A stretch of DNA of 64,000 nt from Streptomyces seoulensis (GCF_022846655.1 NZ_AP025667.1:5555001-5619000), one strand, 5' to 3'; shown: positions 1-9,454, counted from the first letter of the stretch. Notes: generated by a model from the sequence alone, not told the origin. A program made the numbers and translations.

Positions 1-20
1 CGCTGAACACTCCTGACCAA

Positions 21-78
21 CACTGGCAGGACTGCCGCGAACCCTCGAATTCCTGCCAGCGCCGAGGCACACTGGCAG
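21..78. promoter_or_regulatory. Repeated CACTGGCAG operator-like elements before the GlxA-type gene
   Basis: The nonamer CACTGGCAG occurs at 21-29 and again at 70-78. Its inverted core CTGCCAG lies at 53-59. The first and the inverted copy form an 8-base inverted repeat (TGGCAGGA at 24-31, TCCTGCCA at 51-58). The last copy ends one base before the ATG of the regulator gene. This arrangement suggests an autoregulatory operator, but that is inference. Confidence 0.5.
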
Positions 79-79
79 C

Positions 80-1042
80 ATGCTGAAGAACGTGGTCGCG
101 GTCCTGCTGGACGGGGTGCACCCCTTCGAGCTGGGGGTGGTGTGCGAGGTGTTCGGCGTCGACCGCAGCGACGACGGACTGCCGGTGTACGACTTCGCCG
201 TGGCCTCGGCGGAGGGCCCCACCCTGGACACCCACTGCGGCTTCACCGTCTCCACCCCGCACGGTCTGGAGCGGCTGGAGGAAGCTGATCTGATCGCCGT
301 CCCGGCCGGCGAGTCCTACGCCTCCCGCGACTATCCCCCCGCGCTGCTGGACGCCCTGCGCCGGGCCGTGGACCGCGGCGCGCGGGTGCTCAGCGTGTGC
401 ACCGGGGTGTTCGTGCTGGCCGAGGCCGGACTGCTGGACGGACGCCGGTGCGCGGTGCACTGGCACAACGTCGAGGAGCTGAGCCGGCGCCACCCGCGCG
501 TCACGGTCGAGCCGGACGTCCTCTACGTCGACGAGGACCCGGTGATCACCTCCGCCGGGACGGCGGCCGGAATCGACGCCTGCCTCCACCTGGTCCGCAA
601 GGAGCAGGGGCCGGAGGTCGCCAACAAGATCGCCCGCCGGATGGTGGTGCCCCCGCACCGCGACGGCGGCCAGGCCCAGTACATCGAGCGTCCGCTGCCC
701 AAGGGGCCCTGCGACACCGTGGGCGAGGTGCTGGTGTGGATGGAGGAGCACCTCGACCAGGAGGTCACCGTCGAGCAGCTCGCCGCCCGCGCCCACATGT
801 CCCCGCGCACCTTCGCCCGCCGCTTCCAGCAGGAGACCGGCACCACCCCGTACCGCTGGCTCCTGCGCCAACGGGTGCTGCTGGCACAGGAGTTGCTGGA
901 GGCGACGGACGAGACGGTGGACTCGATCGCGTGGCGGGCCGGGTTCGGCAACGCGGCCGCCCTGCGCCACCAGTTCGTGCGGGCGCTCGGCACCACCCCG
1001 AACGCCTACCGGCGCGCGTTCCGGGGCCCGCAGGCCGCCTGA
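80..1042 (+). CDS. GlxA-family transcriptional regulator (DJ-1/PfpI domain plus AraC HTH)
   Basis: The 320-residue protein has an N-terminal DJ-1/PfpI (class I glutamine amidotransferase-like) domain, about residues 5-170. It includes the elbow LSVCTGVFVLAEAGLLDG with a Cys at the nucleophile position, followed by AVHWHN. The C-terminal third (about 215-312) is an AraC/XylS double helix-turn-helix: the stretch from VTVEQLAARAHMSPRTFARR and a second helix pair ending PNAYRRAFRG. This two-domain build defines the GlxA/FtrA group of cytoplasmic DNA-binding regulators; the amidotransferase-like part is thought to sense a ligand rather than catalyse. A GAGG at 64-67 is the only ribosome site seen and lies 12 bases from the ATG. 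The gene is convergent with the P450 gene, 28 bases away, so it is not obviously part of that operon. Its target genes are unknown. Confidence 0.88.
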   Translation: MLKNVVAVLLDGVHPFELGVVCEVFGVDRSDDGLPVYDFAVASAEGPTLDTHCGFTVSTPHGLERLEEADLIAVPAGESYASRDYPPALLDALRRAVDRGARVLSVCTGVFVLAEAGLLDGRRCAVHWHNVEELSRRHPRVTVEPDVLYVDEDPVITSAGTAAGIDACLHLVRKEQGPEVANKIARRMVVPPHRDGGQAQYIERPLPKGPCDTVGEVLVWMEEHLDQEVTVEQLAARAHMSPRTFARRFQQETGTTPYRWLLRQRVLLAQELLEATDETVDSIAWRAGFGNAAALRHQFVRALGTTPNAYRRAFRGPQAA

Positions 1043-1070
1043 ACGCGCGCCGGCAGGGCGGCGTGAGCCC

Positions 1071-2441
1071 TCACCACTCCATGGGCTCGACCAGCAGCCG
1101 GTGCGGGCGCAGGGTGATGCCCACGCGCGTGGAGGCGTCCGAGTCCTCGACCTGGCGGAAGCGGTACTTCGCCGAGACCGCCGCGACGATCAGGCTGAGC
1201 TGGGCCATGGAGAAGTGGTCGCTCGGGCACTTGCGGTTGCCGACGCTGAAGGGGCTCATGGCGTACTTCGGCACCTCCTCGGCCCGCCCCGGCAGCCAGC
1301 GGTCGGGGTCGAATTCGAGGTGGCGGGCGTAGGAGCGGCTGTCGCGCTGAATCGCGTAGGGGCTGTAGATGATGTCCGCCCCGGCTGGAATGCGATAGGC
1401 ACCGAGTGCGGTGTCGGTGAGCGCGCGGCGGGTCAATATCCATACGGCGGGCCGCAGCCGGAGGGCCTCCAGGACGACATTGTTCGTATGGCCGAGCCTG
1501 CGTACGTGCTCGAATCCGACCGGCGCACCGCCGGTTACCGATTCAACTTCCGCGCGCACCTTCTCGGCGTGCTCCGGATGGTCCGCGAGGATCTGGAGGA
1601 GCCACATGATCGTGGAGGCGATTGTCTCGCTTCCGGGGGTGAGTATGGCGACGACCTGGTCGTGGATCTCCTGTTCGCCGATGGGATCGCCATTGTCGTC
1701 CTTCGCCTCCAGCAAAGCCGTCAGCAAATCGTCCGGCCTTTGACCGGATGCCCTCCGCTCGCCGACGATCTCGTCCACCAGCAGATGCAGATCGGCCAGT
1801 GCCCGGTTGAATTCGAGGTTGGACGGGAACGGCAGCCGGTACAGCGGTCCCAGGGGGAGCACCATGCGCCGGTACATGCCCCGGAAGACGGTGGCGAGGT
1901 CGGTGCTCAGCCGCTCCGCGCGCTCGTCCATGTACTGGCCGCGCAGCAGGCAGCGGGCCGCGACGCGCACGGCCACCCGGAAGGACTCGGAGGTGGCGTC
2001 GACGGGCACGCCGGGCCGCCAGCGCTCGGTGAGGGCGTGCGCCTCCTCCTCCATGATCGGCCCGTAGGCGGGGATCGCGGCGAGGCGGAACGCGGGCTGG
2101 ATGGTGCGCCGCTGCCGCCGGTGCAGCGGGCCGTTGGCGGTAGCCACGCCCTGCTTGCCGAGCAGCCCCTCCAGGGACTCCCACACCGGCCCGTCGATCT
2201 TGTAGTCGGGGCTCAGCGCGAGTGCGCCGGTGAGCTCCGGCGCGGTGACGGCGTACACCGTCTTGGGGCCCAGCTTGAGGCGCACCACCTCGCCGTGGTC
2301 GCGCAACTGGGACATGAACGCGAGCGGGTCACCGGCCAGTTTCAGGCCGTGTCCGAACACCGGGACGGAGCCTCCCGCGAGGGGCGGCTCCTTCAGTTCG
2401 GCCACTTCCCGCGTCTCGGGATTGACAGAGTCGACGGTCAT
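1071..2441 (-). CDS. Cytochrome P450 CYP170A-type, epi-isozizaene (albaflavenone) monooxygenase
   Basis: The 456-residue P450 has the heme-ligand loop FSVGNRKCP near residue 395, the K-helix ExxR as EALR, and an I-helix PGSET in place of the usual AGxDT. In S. coelicolor the homologous CYP170A1 performs two allylic oxidations turning epi-isozizaene into albaflavenone. It also has a second, moonlighting terpene synthase site whose acidic motif is DDNGD. The same DDNGD is present here at 248-252, with EIHDQVVAI following. The start ATG overlaps the stop of the upstream terpene cyclase by four bases (ATGA), so the pair is translationally coupled. The enzyme would need ferredoxin and reductase partners, and none is encoded nearby. 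Function by family and context is very likely. Confidence 0.93.
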   Translation of the reverse strand: MTVDSVNPETREVAELKEPPLAGGSVPVFGHGLKLAGDPLAFMSQLRDHGEVVRLKLGPKTVYAVTAPELTGALALSPDYKIDGPVWESLEGLLGKQGVATANGPLHRRQRRTIQPAFRLAAIPAYGPIMEEEAHALTERWRPGVPVDATSESFRVAVRVAARCLLRGQYMDERAERLSTDLATVFRGMYRRMVLPLGPLYRLPFPSNLEFNRALADLHLLVDEIVGERRASGQRPDDLLTALLEAKDDNGDPIGEQEIHDQVVAILTPGSETIASTIMWLLQILADHPEHAEKVRAEVESVTGGAPVGFEHVRRLGHTNNVVLEALRLRPAVWILTRRALTDTALGAYRIPAGADIIYSPYAIQRDSRSYARHLEFDPDRWLPGRAEEVPKYAMSPFSVGNRKCPSDHFSMAQLSLIVAAVSAKYRFRQVEDSDASTRVGITLRPHRLLVEPMEW

Positions 2442-3520
2442 TTCTCACCTGCCGCTTCGTTGTTGACGTACGGGGGTGTGGACCGGTCCTCCCAACTGTC
2501 GACCATGTAGCGGCCGGACTCGTGGTGGAACCAGTAGACGGTGCTGAACCAGTTCCGCATATTGCCGACACAGGTCCGCACGGCGGCGCTCAGTTTCTTT
2601 CCGTGCACGGTTCCGTCGGCCAGCCGGTCGGCGAACTCCAGCGCCTCGCGCTCGGCTTCGAGGAATTCACCGATGCATTTCTCGATGCGCCCCTTCAGTT
2701 CTCCGACGGCTTCTTCGAGGGTGAGCCCTGAATGGGTGATGAGGCTGATCCCGAGATTGTGGACCTCGTCGCCCGCTATCTCCTTCGGCAGCGAGCACAG
2801 GTCGTTGTACCAGGCGGCGAATTCCTGGCTCAGCAGGGCCGCGCGGCGATAGGCCGGGTTCTTCCGCACCGCGTCCGGGAGCCGGCATCCGGCACCGGCT
2901 TCCAGGAGGTCGGTCCAGATCCAGTGCGCGAAGGTGAGCCGCCGCAGCGCGAGGTACTCCTCGACACCGGGCACACGGCCCTCGGTGCGGTTGCGGAACT
3001 CGCGGTCGTACGCCTCGATCACCTCGTGGAAGTGCCGGGCGAACCGCTGGTTCCAGGCGGGCGGCAGGAACGCGTAGAGCCGCAGCACGCTGTCCGCGAA
3101 GGCCGCTACCAGGGCGTCCGGGTGGTGCAGATGGTCCTCGGGTGCGTCGAGCGCCGTATGCAGACGCTGTCGCAGCCGCCGCCAGTCCTCGGGCCGGCCG
3201 TGCACGATGTCGCGGTCGTGCCGGTCGTCCCAGACGAAGAACCACGCGCTGTAGTCGGCTATGGCCTGGAGCACGTCGTCGGGGGCGCCCAGGTAGTAGC
3301 CGGCCATCAGATCCGTGTAGCAGAGGTCGTCGGCGTACTCACGGACCTTGTCCGGGGACATGAGCCGTTTTTCCAGCAGCCACTGCCGGGTGTTCTCCTG
3401 GAGCTTCGGCCAATACGGGTGCAGCTCCCGGGGAAAGGCGTCCTCGATCACCGGAAGCGCGAGGGACGGTGGTACCGCGACCGCTGTCGCCGATGTGGTG
3501 CCGCGTGAGAATGCATGCAC
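2438..3520 (-). CDS. cyc1: Epi-isozizaene synthase (class I sesquiterpene cyclase)
   Basis: The 360-residue protein closely follows the S. coelicolor epi-isozizaene synthase, which cyclises farnesyl diphosphate to the tricyclic precursor of albaflavenone. The Mg-binding acidic motif is DDRHD at residues 98-102 (context [11 protein letters not shown]). The second metal site NDLCSLPKE is at 239-247. I chose the GTG at 3520 because it follows a GAGAGGGG ribosome site and gives VHAFSRGTT, matching the family N-terminus and the usual length of about 361. The frame is open to 3604, but that extension does not resemble the family. The gene is followed by and coupled to the CYP170A-type gene. No TTA codon was noticed in either gene. 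Confidence 0.94.
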   Translation of the reverse strand: MHAFSRGTTSATAVAVPPSLALPVIEDAFPRELHPYWPKLQENTRQWLLEKRLMSPDKVREYADDLCYTDLMAGYYLGAPDDVLQAIADYSAWFFVWDDRHDRDIVHGRPEDWRRLRQRLHTALDAPEDHLHHPDALVAAFADSVLRLYAFLPPAWNQRFARHFHEVIEAYDREFRNRTEGRVPGVEEYLALRRLTFAHWIWTDLLEAGAGCRLPDAVRKNPAYRRAALLSQEFAAWYNDLCSLPKEIAGDEVHNLGISLITHSGLTLEEAVGELKGRIEKCIGEFLEAEREALEFADRLADGTVHGKKLSAAVRTCVGNMRNWFSTVYWFHHESGRYMVDSWEDRSTPPYVNNEAAGEK

Positions 3521-3688
3521 GAACAGTCCCCTCTCGACCGCCAGGAGCACACGCCCCTCCTTGCCGTGCCGGGCGTGCGCCGTTGCGTATCCCCGCACCC
3601 CCATTCAGCACTACAACTGACCGTTAGGGGAACGGATTTGCTCCATTCACTACCCCAAGTCGCCGGGATTCTTTCGGCGAACAGACGA

Positions 3689-3726
3689 ACGACGCCCGGC
3701 CGGGGAGGTACCCGGCCGGGCGTCGT
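3689..3726 (-). terminator. GC-rich hairpin after def
   Basis: A perfect 16-base-pair stem (3689-3704 with 3711-3726) with a six-base loop lies 40 bases past the deformylase stop codon. There is no T-run, as is common for streptomycete terminators. It separates def from the promoter region of the terpene cyclase. Confidence 0.7.
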
Positions 3727-3765
3727 GGCTGTTCGGTGCGGTCGCGCTGGTTCCGCGCGCTCCGG

Positions 3766-4416
3766 TCAGTCGTTGGCGACCACGTCGTAGCGCGGTTCGT
3801 TCTCGGCCATCTGCCGCAGCGCGTCCTTGCGGTCGCGCTTGGAGAGGCGGTCGATGTACAGGTAGCCGTACAGGTGGTCCGTCTCGTGCTGGAGGCAGCG
3901 GGCGAAGTAGCCGGTGCCGCGCACCTTGATGGCGTTGCCCTTCTCGTCCTGCCCGGTCACCTCGGCGTAATCGGGGCGCGCGAGCGGCGCGTACGCCGTG
4001 GGCACGGACAGGCAGCCCTCGTTGCTGTCGTCCAGGCGGCGGGCGGAGGCGGGCAGTTCGACCAGCTTCGGGTTGACGACCACACCGGTGTGGCGCACGC
4101 CGTCGTCGTCCGGGCAGTCGTAGACGAAGACCTTCCGGCTCACACCGATCTGGTTGGCGGCCAGGCCCACGCCCTCGGCGGTGCGCTGGCTGGCGAACAT
4201 GTCCGCGACCAACTGCTCCAGCTCCGGGCCGAACTCGGTGACGTCCGCGCACTCCTTGTGCAGCACCGGGTTGCCGACGACCGTGATCGGCCGCGAGGTC
4301 CCGCGCTCACGCCAGGCGGTCTCGCGCTCCTCGCAGTCCTCGGTGTCGACGACATAGCCCTCGTCGTCGACGGGGAGCACGCCCGCCTGCTGCTGATCGG
4401 TGTCCTGCTGAGCCAT
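3766..4416 (-). CDS. def: Peptide deformylase
   Basis: The 216-residue enzyme removes the N-formyl group from nascent proteins in the cytoplasm. All three family motifs are intact: GVGLAANQ at 82-89, EGCLS at 133-137 (Cys metal ligand) and HETDH at 177-181 (two His ligands and the catalytic Glu). About 40 residues precede the core fold; they are acidic and Gln-rich (AQQDTDQQQ) and of unknown role. The ATG at 4416 is preceded by AGGAAGG about twelve bases upstream, a longer spacing than usual. The gene stands alone between a hairpin terminator and a TPR gene on the same strand. Streptomycetes often carry more than one def paralogue, so this need not be the only copy. Confidence 0.95.
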   Translation of the reverse strand: MAQQDTDQQQAGVLPVDDEGYVVDTEDCEERETAWRERGTSRPITVVGNPVLHKECADVTEFGPELEQLVADMFASQRTAEGVGLAANQIGVSRKVFVYDCPDDDGVRHTGVVVNPKLVELPASARRLDDSNEGCLSVPTAYAPLARPDYAEVTGQDEKGNAIKVRGTGYFARCLQHETDHLYGYLYIDRLSKRDRKDALRQMAENEPRYDVVAND

Positions 4417-4496
4417 GACCGAGTGACGCCTTCCTGCACAAAAACTGGGGGGTGAATGCTGATACAGGGTACGTGGGCGGGCTCGCCGCAGGAGCC

Positions 4497-5477
4497 TCAG
4501 CAGACCTCTTCGAGATCCCGCCAGTCCCGGGAATCAGGACTGTCCGCGACCCACCCGTCCAGCAGCCCCCGGACCAGCGAAGCCGGCGCGGCGATCCCGC
4601 ACTCCCGCTCCGGCACCCAGAGCTGCCCGTCGGTCCGGTGCCCCAGCGGACCGGGATGACCGGGCTCGCTGTGGTCATGGGGGTCGAGGTGCACGCCCTC
4701 CCCCTCGTCGGACGGCATCCGGGACTCCGAGCACATCCGGCACAGCAACCGCACGGAGGACGACCAGTCCTCCGCCGCGAACCCGGCGTCCGCGGCCAAC
4801 TGCTCCAGCGCGTCCCGGTCCGCCTCGGTGGCCGCCTCCAGCAGCACCACCCAGGTCGGCACGGGCGAGGGCGCCCACAGCTCAATCTCGTCGAAGACCG
4901 GGTAGGAGTGCCCGGTGGAGGTGGTGCGCTCGCCGTGCGGGACGCCGTCGTGCAGCACGACCTCGCCCCAGCGTCGCCCGGAGGACGGCAACGGGATGGA
5001 CAGCACCTCGATCCGCGCGGGGTCCAGCCGGCGTCCCCAGACCACCTCGGCCTCACCCTCGGGGGAGAGCCGTACGGCCGCACTGCCCAGCTCCATGCCG
5101 AGCGGCTCGCCGAGCGCGGTGGCGCCGCCGGGCACCTTCAGCCCGTACGCCTGCCAGGCACGCCGGGCCAGCGGCCAGTCCTGGAGCCCGGTGGCGGCGA
5201 TGCCGACGTTCCACCAGTCGGGCGCGCCGGTCTCCCGGTCCAGCAGGGCCACCGCGCGCAGCCCGGCGGCGCGGGCCTGTTCCCAGTCGTGCCGGAACTT
5301 GTGCAGCAGGGCCAGGTTGAACCAGGACTCGGCGAGCCAGGGCTCCAGATCGGCCGCGCGGGTCAGCAGTTCGCCCGCGTCCTCGTACCGGCCGTCGCCG
5401 ATGAGCGTGAACGCCCGGTCGGTGGCCTGCCGCCAGGAGGCGGAGGGCCGGTTCCGTACCTTGCCGAAGATCCTCAC
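4497..5477 (-). CDS. TPR-containing protein of unknown function
   Basis: The 326-residue protein begins with two or three tetratricopeptide-like helix pairs (about residues 12-110; for example the helices around [19 protein letters not shown] and [18 protein letters not shown]). A mixed region rich in Trp, Pro and Glu follows, ending near a CRMC pair. No catalytic motif was recognised. TPR proteins usually bind other proteins; the partner is unknown. Spacing to def (80 bases, same strand) allows either co-transcription or separate promoters. A palindrome CCACGT-C-ACGTGG (5552-5564) lies about 75 bases upstream of its ATG. Confidence 0.75.
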   Translation of the reverse strand: MRIFGKVRNRPSASWRQATDRAFTLIGDGRYEDAGELLTRAADLEPWLAESWFNLALLHKFRHDWEQARAAGLRAVALLDRETGAPDWWNVGIAATGLQDWPLARRAWQAYGLKVPGGATALGEPLGMELGSAAVRLSPEGEAEVVWGRRLDPARIEVLSIPLPSSGRRWGEVVLHDGVPHGERTTSTGHSYPVFDEIELWAPSPVPTWVVLLEAATEADRDALEQLAADAGFAAEDWSSSVRLLCRMCSESRMPSDEGEGVHLDPHDHSEPGHPGPLGHRTDGQLWVPERECGIAAPASLVRGLLDGWVADSPDSRDWRDLEEVC

Positions 5478-5533
5478 GATTCCCGCCTGCCAGTTCCGTT
5501 CCGCTCATTGGGCTGGCTCTTGCCCCCGGACTG

Positions 5534-5570
5534 CCTCTCCCTCGCATCCAACCACGTCACGTGGGAGAGG
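5534..5570. repeat. Nested inverted repeats upstream of the TPR gene
   Basis: CCTCTCCC (5534-5541) pairs with GGGAGAGG (5563-5570). The intervening segment holds the 13-base palindrome CCACGTCACGTGG (5552-5564). It lies between the HD-domain gene and the TPR gene and could be a regulator site or a hairpin; no family was recognised. Confidence 0.35.
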
Positions 5571-5587
5571 CGCTCATTACCCATCGG

Positions 5588-6817
5588 TTACCCAGCCAGG
5601 GGCAAGGTCAGACAGTCGCGGGACAGGACCCGCGCCAGTGATTCCACCACCTCGGGGGCGTAGTCCCCGGCGGTGGCGAGCCGCAGTTCCTCCAGCGCGC
5701 GCAGCGGGCCCTCGGGTCCGGCGTCGCGTGCCTTCTCCTCGTAGGCGTTGACGGCGCGCACGATCCGGGCGGCGACCGGCTGCTCCCGGTAGGGGTCGGC
5801 CTGCCGCTCCACGACCACGGCGACGGCCGCGGCCACCCCGGTCTGCCGGACCACGGCCCCGCCGAGCAGGGCGATGCGCCGCTGCTCCTCCCCTGGCAGG
5901 CCGGCGGTGGCGCCCGCGTGGACGGGGTCGACCAGGCTGAGCTGGCCGATGTCGTGCATGAGGGCCGCGTGCTCCAGCACGGTCAGCTCGGTCCCGGTCA
6001 GCCCGAGGTCCCGGCCCACCGCGAGGCTGAGCGCGGCGACCCGGCGGGCGTGCCCGGCCGGAGTGTACCCGGCGATCTCGGTGGCGCGGGCCAGGGAGGT
6101 GATCGTCTGCCGGTAGGTGGCCCGCACGGCGGCGTACCGGCGCAGCGACAACTGGGTGAGGAGCAGCGGGAGGCAGAACACCGGCAGCGCCCACAGTCCG
6201 GCGACGGCCACGGCGAGCGCCATCACCGCGCCGGTGGCGCAGACCGCGGAGCCGATGCCGAGCAGTCCGCGCAGTTCCTCGCGCAGCAGCGGGCCGAAGG
6301 GCCACCGGGTGCGGGAGTGGGCGAGCGCGGCCGCGAGGACCGCGTCGCACAGGGCGGTCAGGGCGAGCAGGGCGAGGAGCAGCAGGGCGTAGGCGGAGCC
6401 GTCCCAGTGGTCGAAGAAGCCCCGGCTGTAGAGGGGTTGGAAGCAGACGGCGGCGAAGCCGACGGTGAGGACGCGGCGGGCGAGGTGGTCGAGGGTGGGG
6501 GTGCGGCCGCGCCAGATGTGCGGGACGCCGCCGAGCAGGGAGGCGACGAGCACCACGGTGACGATCTGGGCGGCGTCGTGCTGGGCGGGGTGTCCGGCGT
6601 CGGCGCCGAGCAGGGCGTAGGAGAGGGAGCCGGCGGTGCCGAGCGGTGCGGCGCGGCGGGTGCCGCCGCCCTTCCAGCGGGTGAGTTCGCCGACGGCTAT
6701 GAGGACGCCGAAGGCGAGCGCGGTGCCCCGGTCGTCGACGCCGGTCCACAGGGTGGCGCCGAGCGCGACGGCCGCGACGAGGGCGGCGGCGCCGTGGATG
6801 AGGCGCCGGGCGGTCAT
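5588..6817 (-). CDS. Membrane protein with degenerate HD domain
   Basis: The 409-residue protein has several hydrophobic segments between residues 5 and 220 and a cytoplasmic HD-type domain from about 235. The HD pair is LMHDIGQLSLVDP (His287-Asp288), with an upstream His255. The Lys of the usual HDxGK is replaced by Gln, and no GYP motif or HHHE triad follows. This suggests altered metal binding, or a non-catalytic relative of the cyclic-di-GMP phosphodiesterases. The start ATG at 6817 overlaps the stop of the upstream HD-GYP gene (ATGA), so the two are made together. Whether it regulates its neighbour, acts on another nucleotide or is inactive cannot be told from sequence. Confidence 0.8.
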   Translation of the reverse strand: MTARRLIHGAAALVAAVALGATLWTGVDDRGTALAFGVLIAVGELTRWKGGGTRRAAPLGTAGSLSYALLGADAGHPAQHDAAQIVTVVLVASLLGGVPHIWRGRTPTLDHLARRVLTVGFAAVCFQPLYSRGFFDHWDGSAYALLLLALLALTALCDAVLAAALAHSRTRWPFGPLLREELRGLLGIGSAVCATGAVMALAVAVAGLWALPVFCLPLLLTQLSLRRYAAVRATYRQTITSLARATEIAGYTPAGHARRVAALSLAVGRDLGLTGTELTVLEHAALMHDIGQLSLVDPVHAGATAGLPGEEQRRIALLGGAVVRQTGVAAAVAVVVERQADPYREQPVAARIVRAVNAYEEKARDAGPEGPLRALEELRLATAGDYAPEVVESLARVLSRDCLTLPLAG

Positions 6818-8127
6818 CGGTGGGCTCCCGTCGTCCGGCCGTGGGTCCGCTGGCGGGGCGGGCCGCCGGGCACGGATTCGTCGGCGGTGACCTCCGGGCG
6901 CCAGCCGTGGCGGCGCAGGGCGGCGGCGAGCGCGCCGACCATCCGGGGGTCGAACTGGGCGCCCGCACACCGCTCCAGCTCGGCGACGGCGGTCTCGACC
7001 GGGCGGGCCCGGCTGTAGGAGCGGGCGGAGGTCATGGCGTCGAAGGCGTCGGCGACGGCGACCACGCGGGCGCACTCGGGGATCTGGGTCCCGGCGAGTC
7101 CGTAGGGGTAGCCGCTGCCGTCGAGGCGTTCGTGGTGGTGCAGGATCGCGGCGCGGGCCTCGCCGAGGAAGGAGATCCCCCGGGTCATCTCGTGGCCGTA
7201 CTCGGGGTGGAGTTCTATGATCCGGCGTTCCTCGGGGGTGAGCGGGCCGTCCTTGCGCAGCAGCCGGGTGGGCACGCCGAGCTTGCCGACGTCGTGCAGG
7301 ATGCCCGCGAAGCGGAGCACTTCCACGCGTTCGTCGTCCATGCCGAGCTGGCGGGCGATCATCACGGACGCCTGGCCGACGCGCTCGCTGTGGCCGCGGG
7401 TGTAGCCGTCCTTGATGTCGACGGCCTGGACGAGGGCGCGGATGGTGGCCTGGTGGGCGGCGCGTTCGCGGTGGTACTGGGCGAACACCCAGCAGGAGAC
7501 GCCCATCGGCAGCAGTACGAGCAGCGCGGCGACGGGTCCGTAGGGGCTGCGCCACAGCACGGCGGTCATCAGTCCGGCCAGGCCGTGCACGGCGACGGGG
7601 GCCAGGGAGCGGGTGAACAGCCCGCGCCAGGCCCGGCGGAGCGGGACCCGGTCGGCGGCGGCGTGCATGGCGCCGTCGAGCAGGGTGAGCACCAGGCAGA
7701 AGGCGAGCACGGCGGCCCCGGCGGGCAGCAGCGCGTAGGGGAAGACGGAGTCGTCGACCGCGGCGCCGCCGTCGAGCGCGTCGTGGGTACGGGCGGCGGC
7801 CCAGACGGCGAGGGCGGGCCGGGCGGCGCGCCAGACCCGGCGCGGGAGCGTCGGCGCGTGCTCGGCCTGGGAGAGCAGGGCGGCGGGCAGCGGGACGAAC
7901 ACGGCGGCGGCCGGGGGCAGCAGGAAGGCCCCGGCGAGCAGTACGGGGTAGAAGGTGCCGCCGAAGCGGCGGCGGACGACCTGGTCGCAGAGCGCGTAGA
8001 GCGCGGCGAGAAGGACGAGCGCCCCCCACGGGGTGGGGGTGGCGGCCGGCAGAGGCAGTGCGCAGAGTGCGGCGAGCGCGGCGGCAGCGGCCACGCAGGC
8101 CCGTGCCCTTGCCGGAACCGCCTCCAT
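6814..8127 (-). CDS. Membrane-anchored HD-GYP domain phosphodiesterase
   Basis: The 437-residue protein has five or six predicted membrane helices in residues 8-215 and a C-terminal HD-GYP domain. Motifs seen are HSERV (246-250), ILHDVGKLGVP with the HD pair at 278-279, and HHHERLDGSGYP at 330-341, the full HD-GYP signature. The family hydrolyses cyclic di-GMP to GMP or pGpG, and in Streptomyces that messenger controls development. The membrane part has no recognised sensor fold. It is the first gene of a two-gene overlapping unit with a degenerate HD protein. The start at 8127 (ATG) has only a weak upstream ribosome site, so the start is tentative. Confidence 0.9.
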   Translation of the reverse strand: MEAVPARARACVAAAAALAALCALPLPAATPTPWGALVLLAALYALCDQVVRRRFGGTFYPVLLAGAFLLPPAAAVFVPLPAALLSQAEHAPTLPRRVWRAARPALAVWAAARTHDALDGGAAVDDSVFPYALLPAGAAVLAFCLVLTLLDGAMHAAADRVPLRRAWRGLFTRSLAPVAVHGLAGLMTAVLWRSPYGPVAALLVLLPMGVSCWVFAQYHRERAAHQATIRALVQAVDIKDGYTRGHSERVGQASVMIARQLGMDDERVEVLRFAGILHDVGKLGVPTRLLRKDGPLTPEERRIIELHPEYGHEMTRGISFLGEARAAILHHHERLDGSGYPYGLAGTQIPECARVVAVADAFDAMTSARSYSRARPVETAVAELERCAGAQFDPRMVGALAAALRRHGWRPEVTADESVPGGPPRQRTHGRTTGAHR

Positions 8128-8233
8128 GACGCCCTCCCCGACCGTGCCCCGTCCGGGTGGAGCGTAGGACGGGGGCCGGGGGTGCGGGGGCTAGTCCCGT
8201 GGGATTAGCACGTTCGGGTGAAGAGAGGGTCGG

Positions 8234-8536
8234 TCAGCTCTCGCGGGCGACCGCGGTCACGTCATGCTCGGGGACGGTGCCGCCGGAGCGGATCAGCTCG
8301 ATCCGGCCCATGACCTTGGCGCGCAGGTCGGCGGGGACGTCGTCATGTCCGCAGCACCGCTTGACCAGCTTCTTCACGGCCTGCTCCAGACCGTACTTCT
8401 CCAGGCACGGGTGGCATTCCTCGAAGTGGTGCTGGAACTTGTCGCGGTCGACGTCCGGCATCTCGCTGTCGAGGAACTCGTACAGATGGTCGAGGACCTC
8501 ACTGCAGTCCGTCTCGTGCGGCTCTCCGCAGCTCAT
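8234..8536 (-). CDS. rsrA: Zinc-binding redox-sensitive anti-sigma factor RsrA
   Basis: The 100-residue protein is the ZAS-family anti-sigma factor that holds sigma-R under reducing conditions and releases it when disulfides form. The sequence shows Cys3, Cys11, His37, Cys41, Cys44, Cys61 and Cys62; the core H37-x3-C41-x2-C44 is intact. Position 31, a Cys in the S. coelicolor protein, is Arg here, consistent with that Cys being dispensable. The ATG at 8536 overlaps the sigR stop (ATGA), which favours one-to-one production of the pair. The tail TVPEHDVTA is as in known RsrA. Confidence 0.97.
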   Translation of the reverse strand: MSCGEPHETDCSEVLDHLYEFLDSEMPDVDRDKFQHHFEECHPCLEKYGLEQAVKKLVKRCCGHDDVPADLRAKVMGRIELIRSGGTVPEHDVTAVARES

Positions 8537-9228
8537 GAGCCCGAGCCTTTCGCTTCGTCCGACTCTCCGGCGCCGGCCGGGACCAGGCCGCGCTCGCGCG
8601 CGTAGTCCTCCAGCATGCCGCGCAGTTGGCGGCGGCCCCGGTGCAGCCGGGACATCACCGTACCGATGGGTGTCCCCATGATGTCCGCGATCTCCTTGTA
8701 CGCAAAGCCCTCTACATCCGCGAGGTAGACGGCGATGCGGAACTCCTCGGGGATCGCCTGGAGCGCGGACTTCACGTCCGAGTCCGGCAGGTGGTCCAGC
8801 GCCTGGGACTCGGCGGAGCGCAGCCCCGTCGACATGTGCGACTCGGCGCGGGCGAGCTGCCAGTCCTCGATCTCCTCGGCCGCGCTGCGCTGGGGTTCGC
8901 GCTGCTTCTTGCGGTACGAGTTGATGAAGGTGTTGGTGAGGATCCGGTACAGCCACGCCTTGAGGTTGGTGCCTTCGCGGAACTGGTGGAACGAGGCGTA
9001 CGCCTTGGCGTACGTCTCCTGCACCAGGTCCTCGGCGTCGGCCGGGTTGCGCGTCATGCGCAGCGCGGCCGAATACATCTGGTCGAGGTATTCGAGCGCG
9101 TCCCGCTCGAAGCGCGCGCTGCGCTCCGTGCTCGTCTCGGCGCCCGTTCCCGCGCTCTCGCCCTGGCCCTCGGGCTGCTCCGCCTGGCCGCTGCCGGCCC
9201 CTGCGTCGGTCCCAGTGACCGGACCCAC
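8533..9228 (-). CDS. sigR: ECF sigma factor SigR (thiol-oxidative stress), short form
   Basis: The 231-residue ECF sigma factor directs the disulfide-stress regulon (thioredoxins, mycothiol enzymes, mycoredoxin). Region 2 is seen from [16 protein letters not shown] through [14 protein letters not shown] and [20 protein letters not shown]. Region 4 holds [20 protein letters not shown] and [16 protein letters not shown]. The GTG at 9228 gives [10 protein letters not shown], the conserved short-form N-terminus; a GAGGAGG abuts that codon, an atypical spacing. The frame continues exactly 55 codons upstream to an ATG with a good ribosome site (see the extension entry). The gene overlaps rsrA by four bases. 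Its own sigma-R promoter lies at 9455-9481. Confidence 0.97.
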   Translation of the reverse strand: MGPVTGTDAGAGSGQAEQPEGQGESAGTGAETSTERSARFERDALEYLDQMYSAALRMTRNPADAEDLVQETYAKAYASFHQFREGTNLKAWLYRILTNTFINSYRKKQREPQRSAAEEIEDWQLARAESHMSTGLRSAESQALDHLPDSDVKSALQAIPEEFRIAVYLADVEGFAYKEIADIMGTPIGTVMSRLHRGRRQLRGMLEDYARERGLVPAGAGESDEAKGSGS

Positions 9229-9393
9229 CTCCTCAAGTTCCCGCGCGAGGCCGAGACCGGCCCCACTCGTTTCGGAGGATAGAACACGACCCGTACCCGC
9301 CGCCGCTCGAATCGGAGCGGTCTTGGCCGCGTGCAGCACCGTCCAGTCCAGGTCAGTACGGCTGCTGCGACTCGGACATGCGGTCGAACCCAT
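9229..9393 (-). other. 55-codon N-terminal extension of sigR (long isoform sigma-R')
   Basis: An ATG at 9393 preceded by AGAGGAAG (nine-base spacing) opens a frame that joins sigR 55 codons later. In S. coelicolor an unstable sigma-R' isoform with a 55-residue extension is made from the sigma-R-driven transcript, giving positive then negative feedback. The same length, the upstream sigma-R promoter and the good ribosome site support the same mechanism here. The extension is Ser/Thr/Ala-rich with one Cys (residue 6). Confidence 0.85.
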
Positions 9394-9454
9394 GCGGCTG
9401 ACTTCCTCTCCCGCGACGACGCCTCACCGGCGCTCCAGCACTTCTGTCCGGCAC

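Noticed and set aside
3521..3688. A vegetative promoter for the terpene cyclase gene
   Set aside because: TTGTAG with an 18-base spacer leads only to GGATAC; no convincing -10 element could be assigned by eye.
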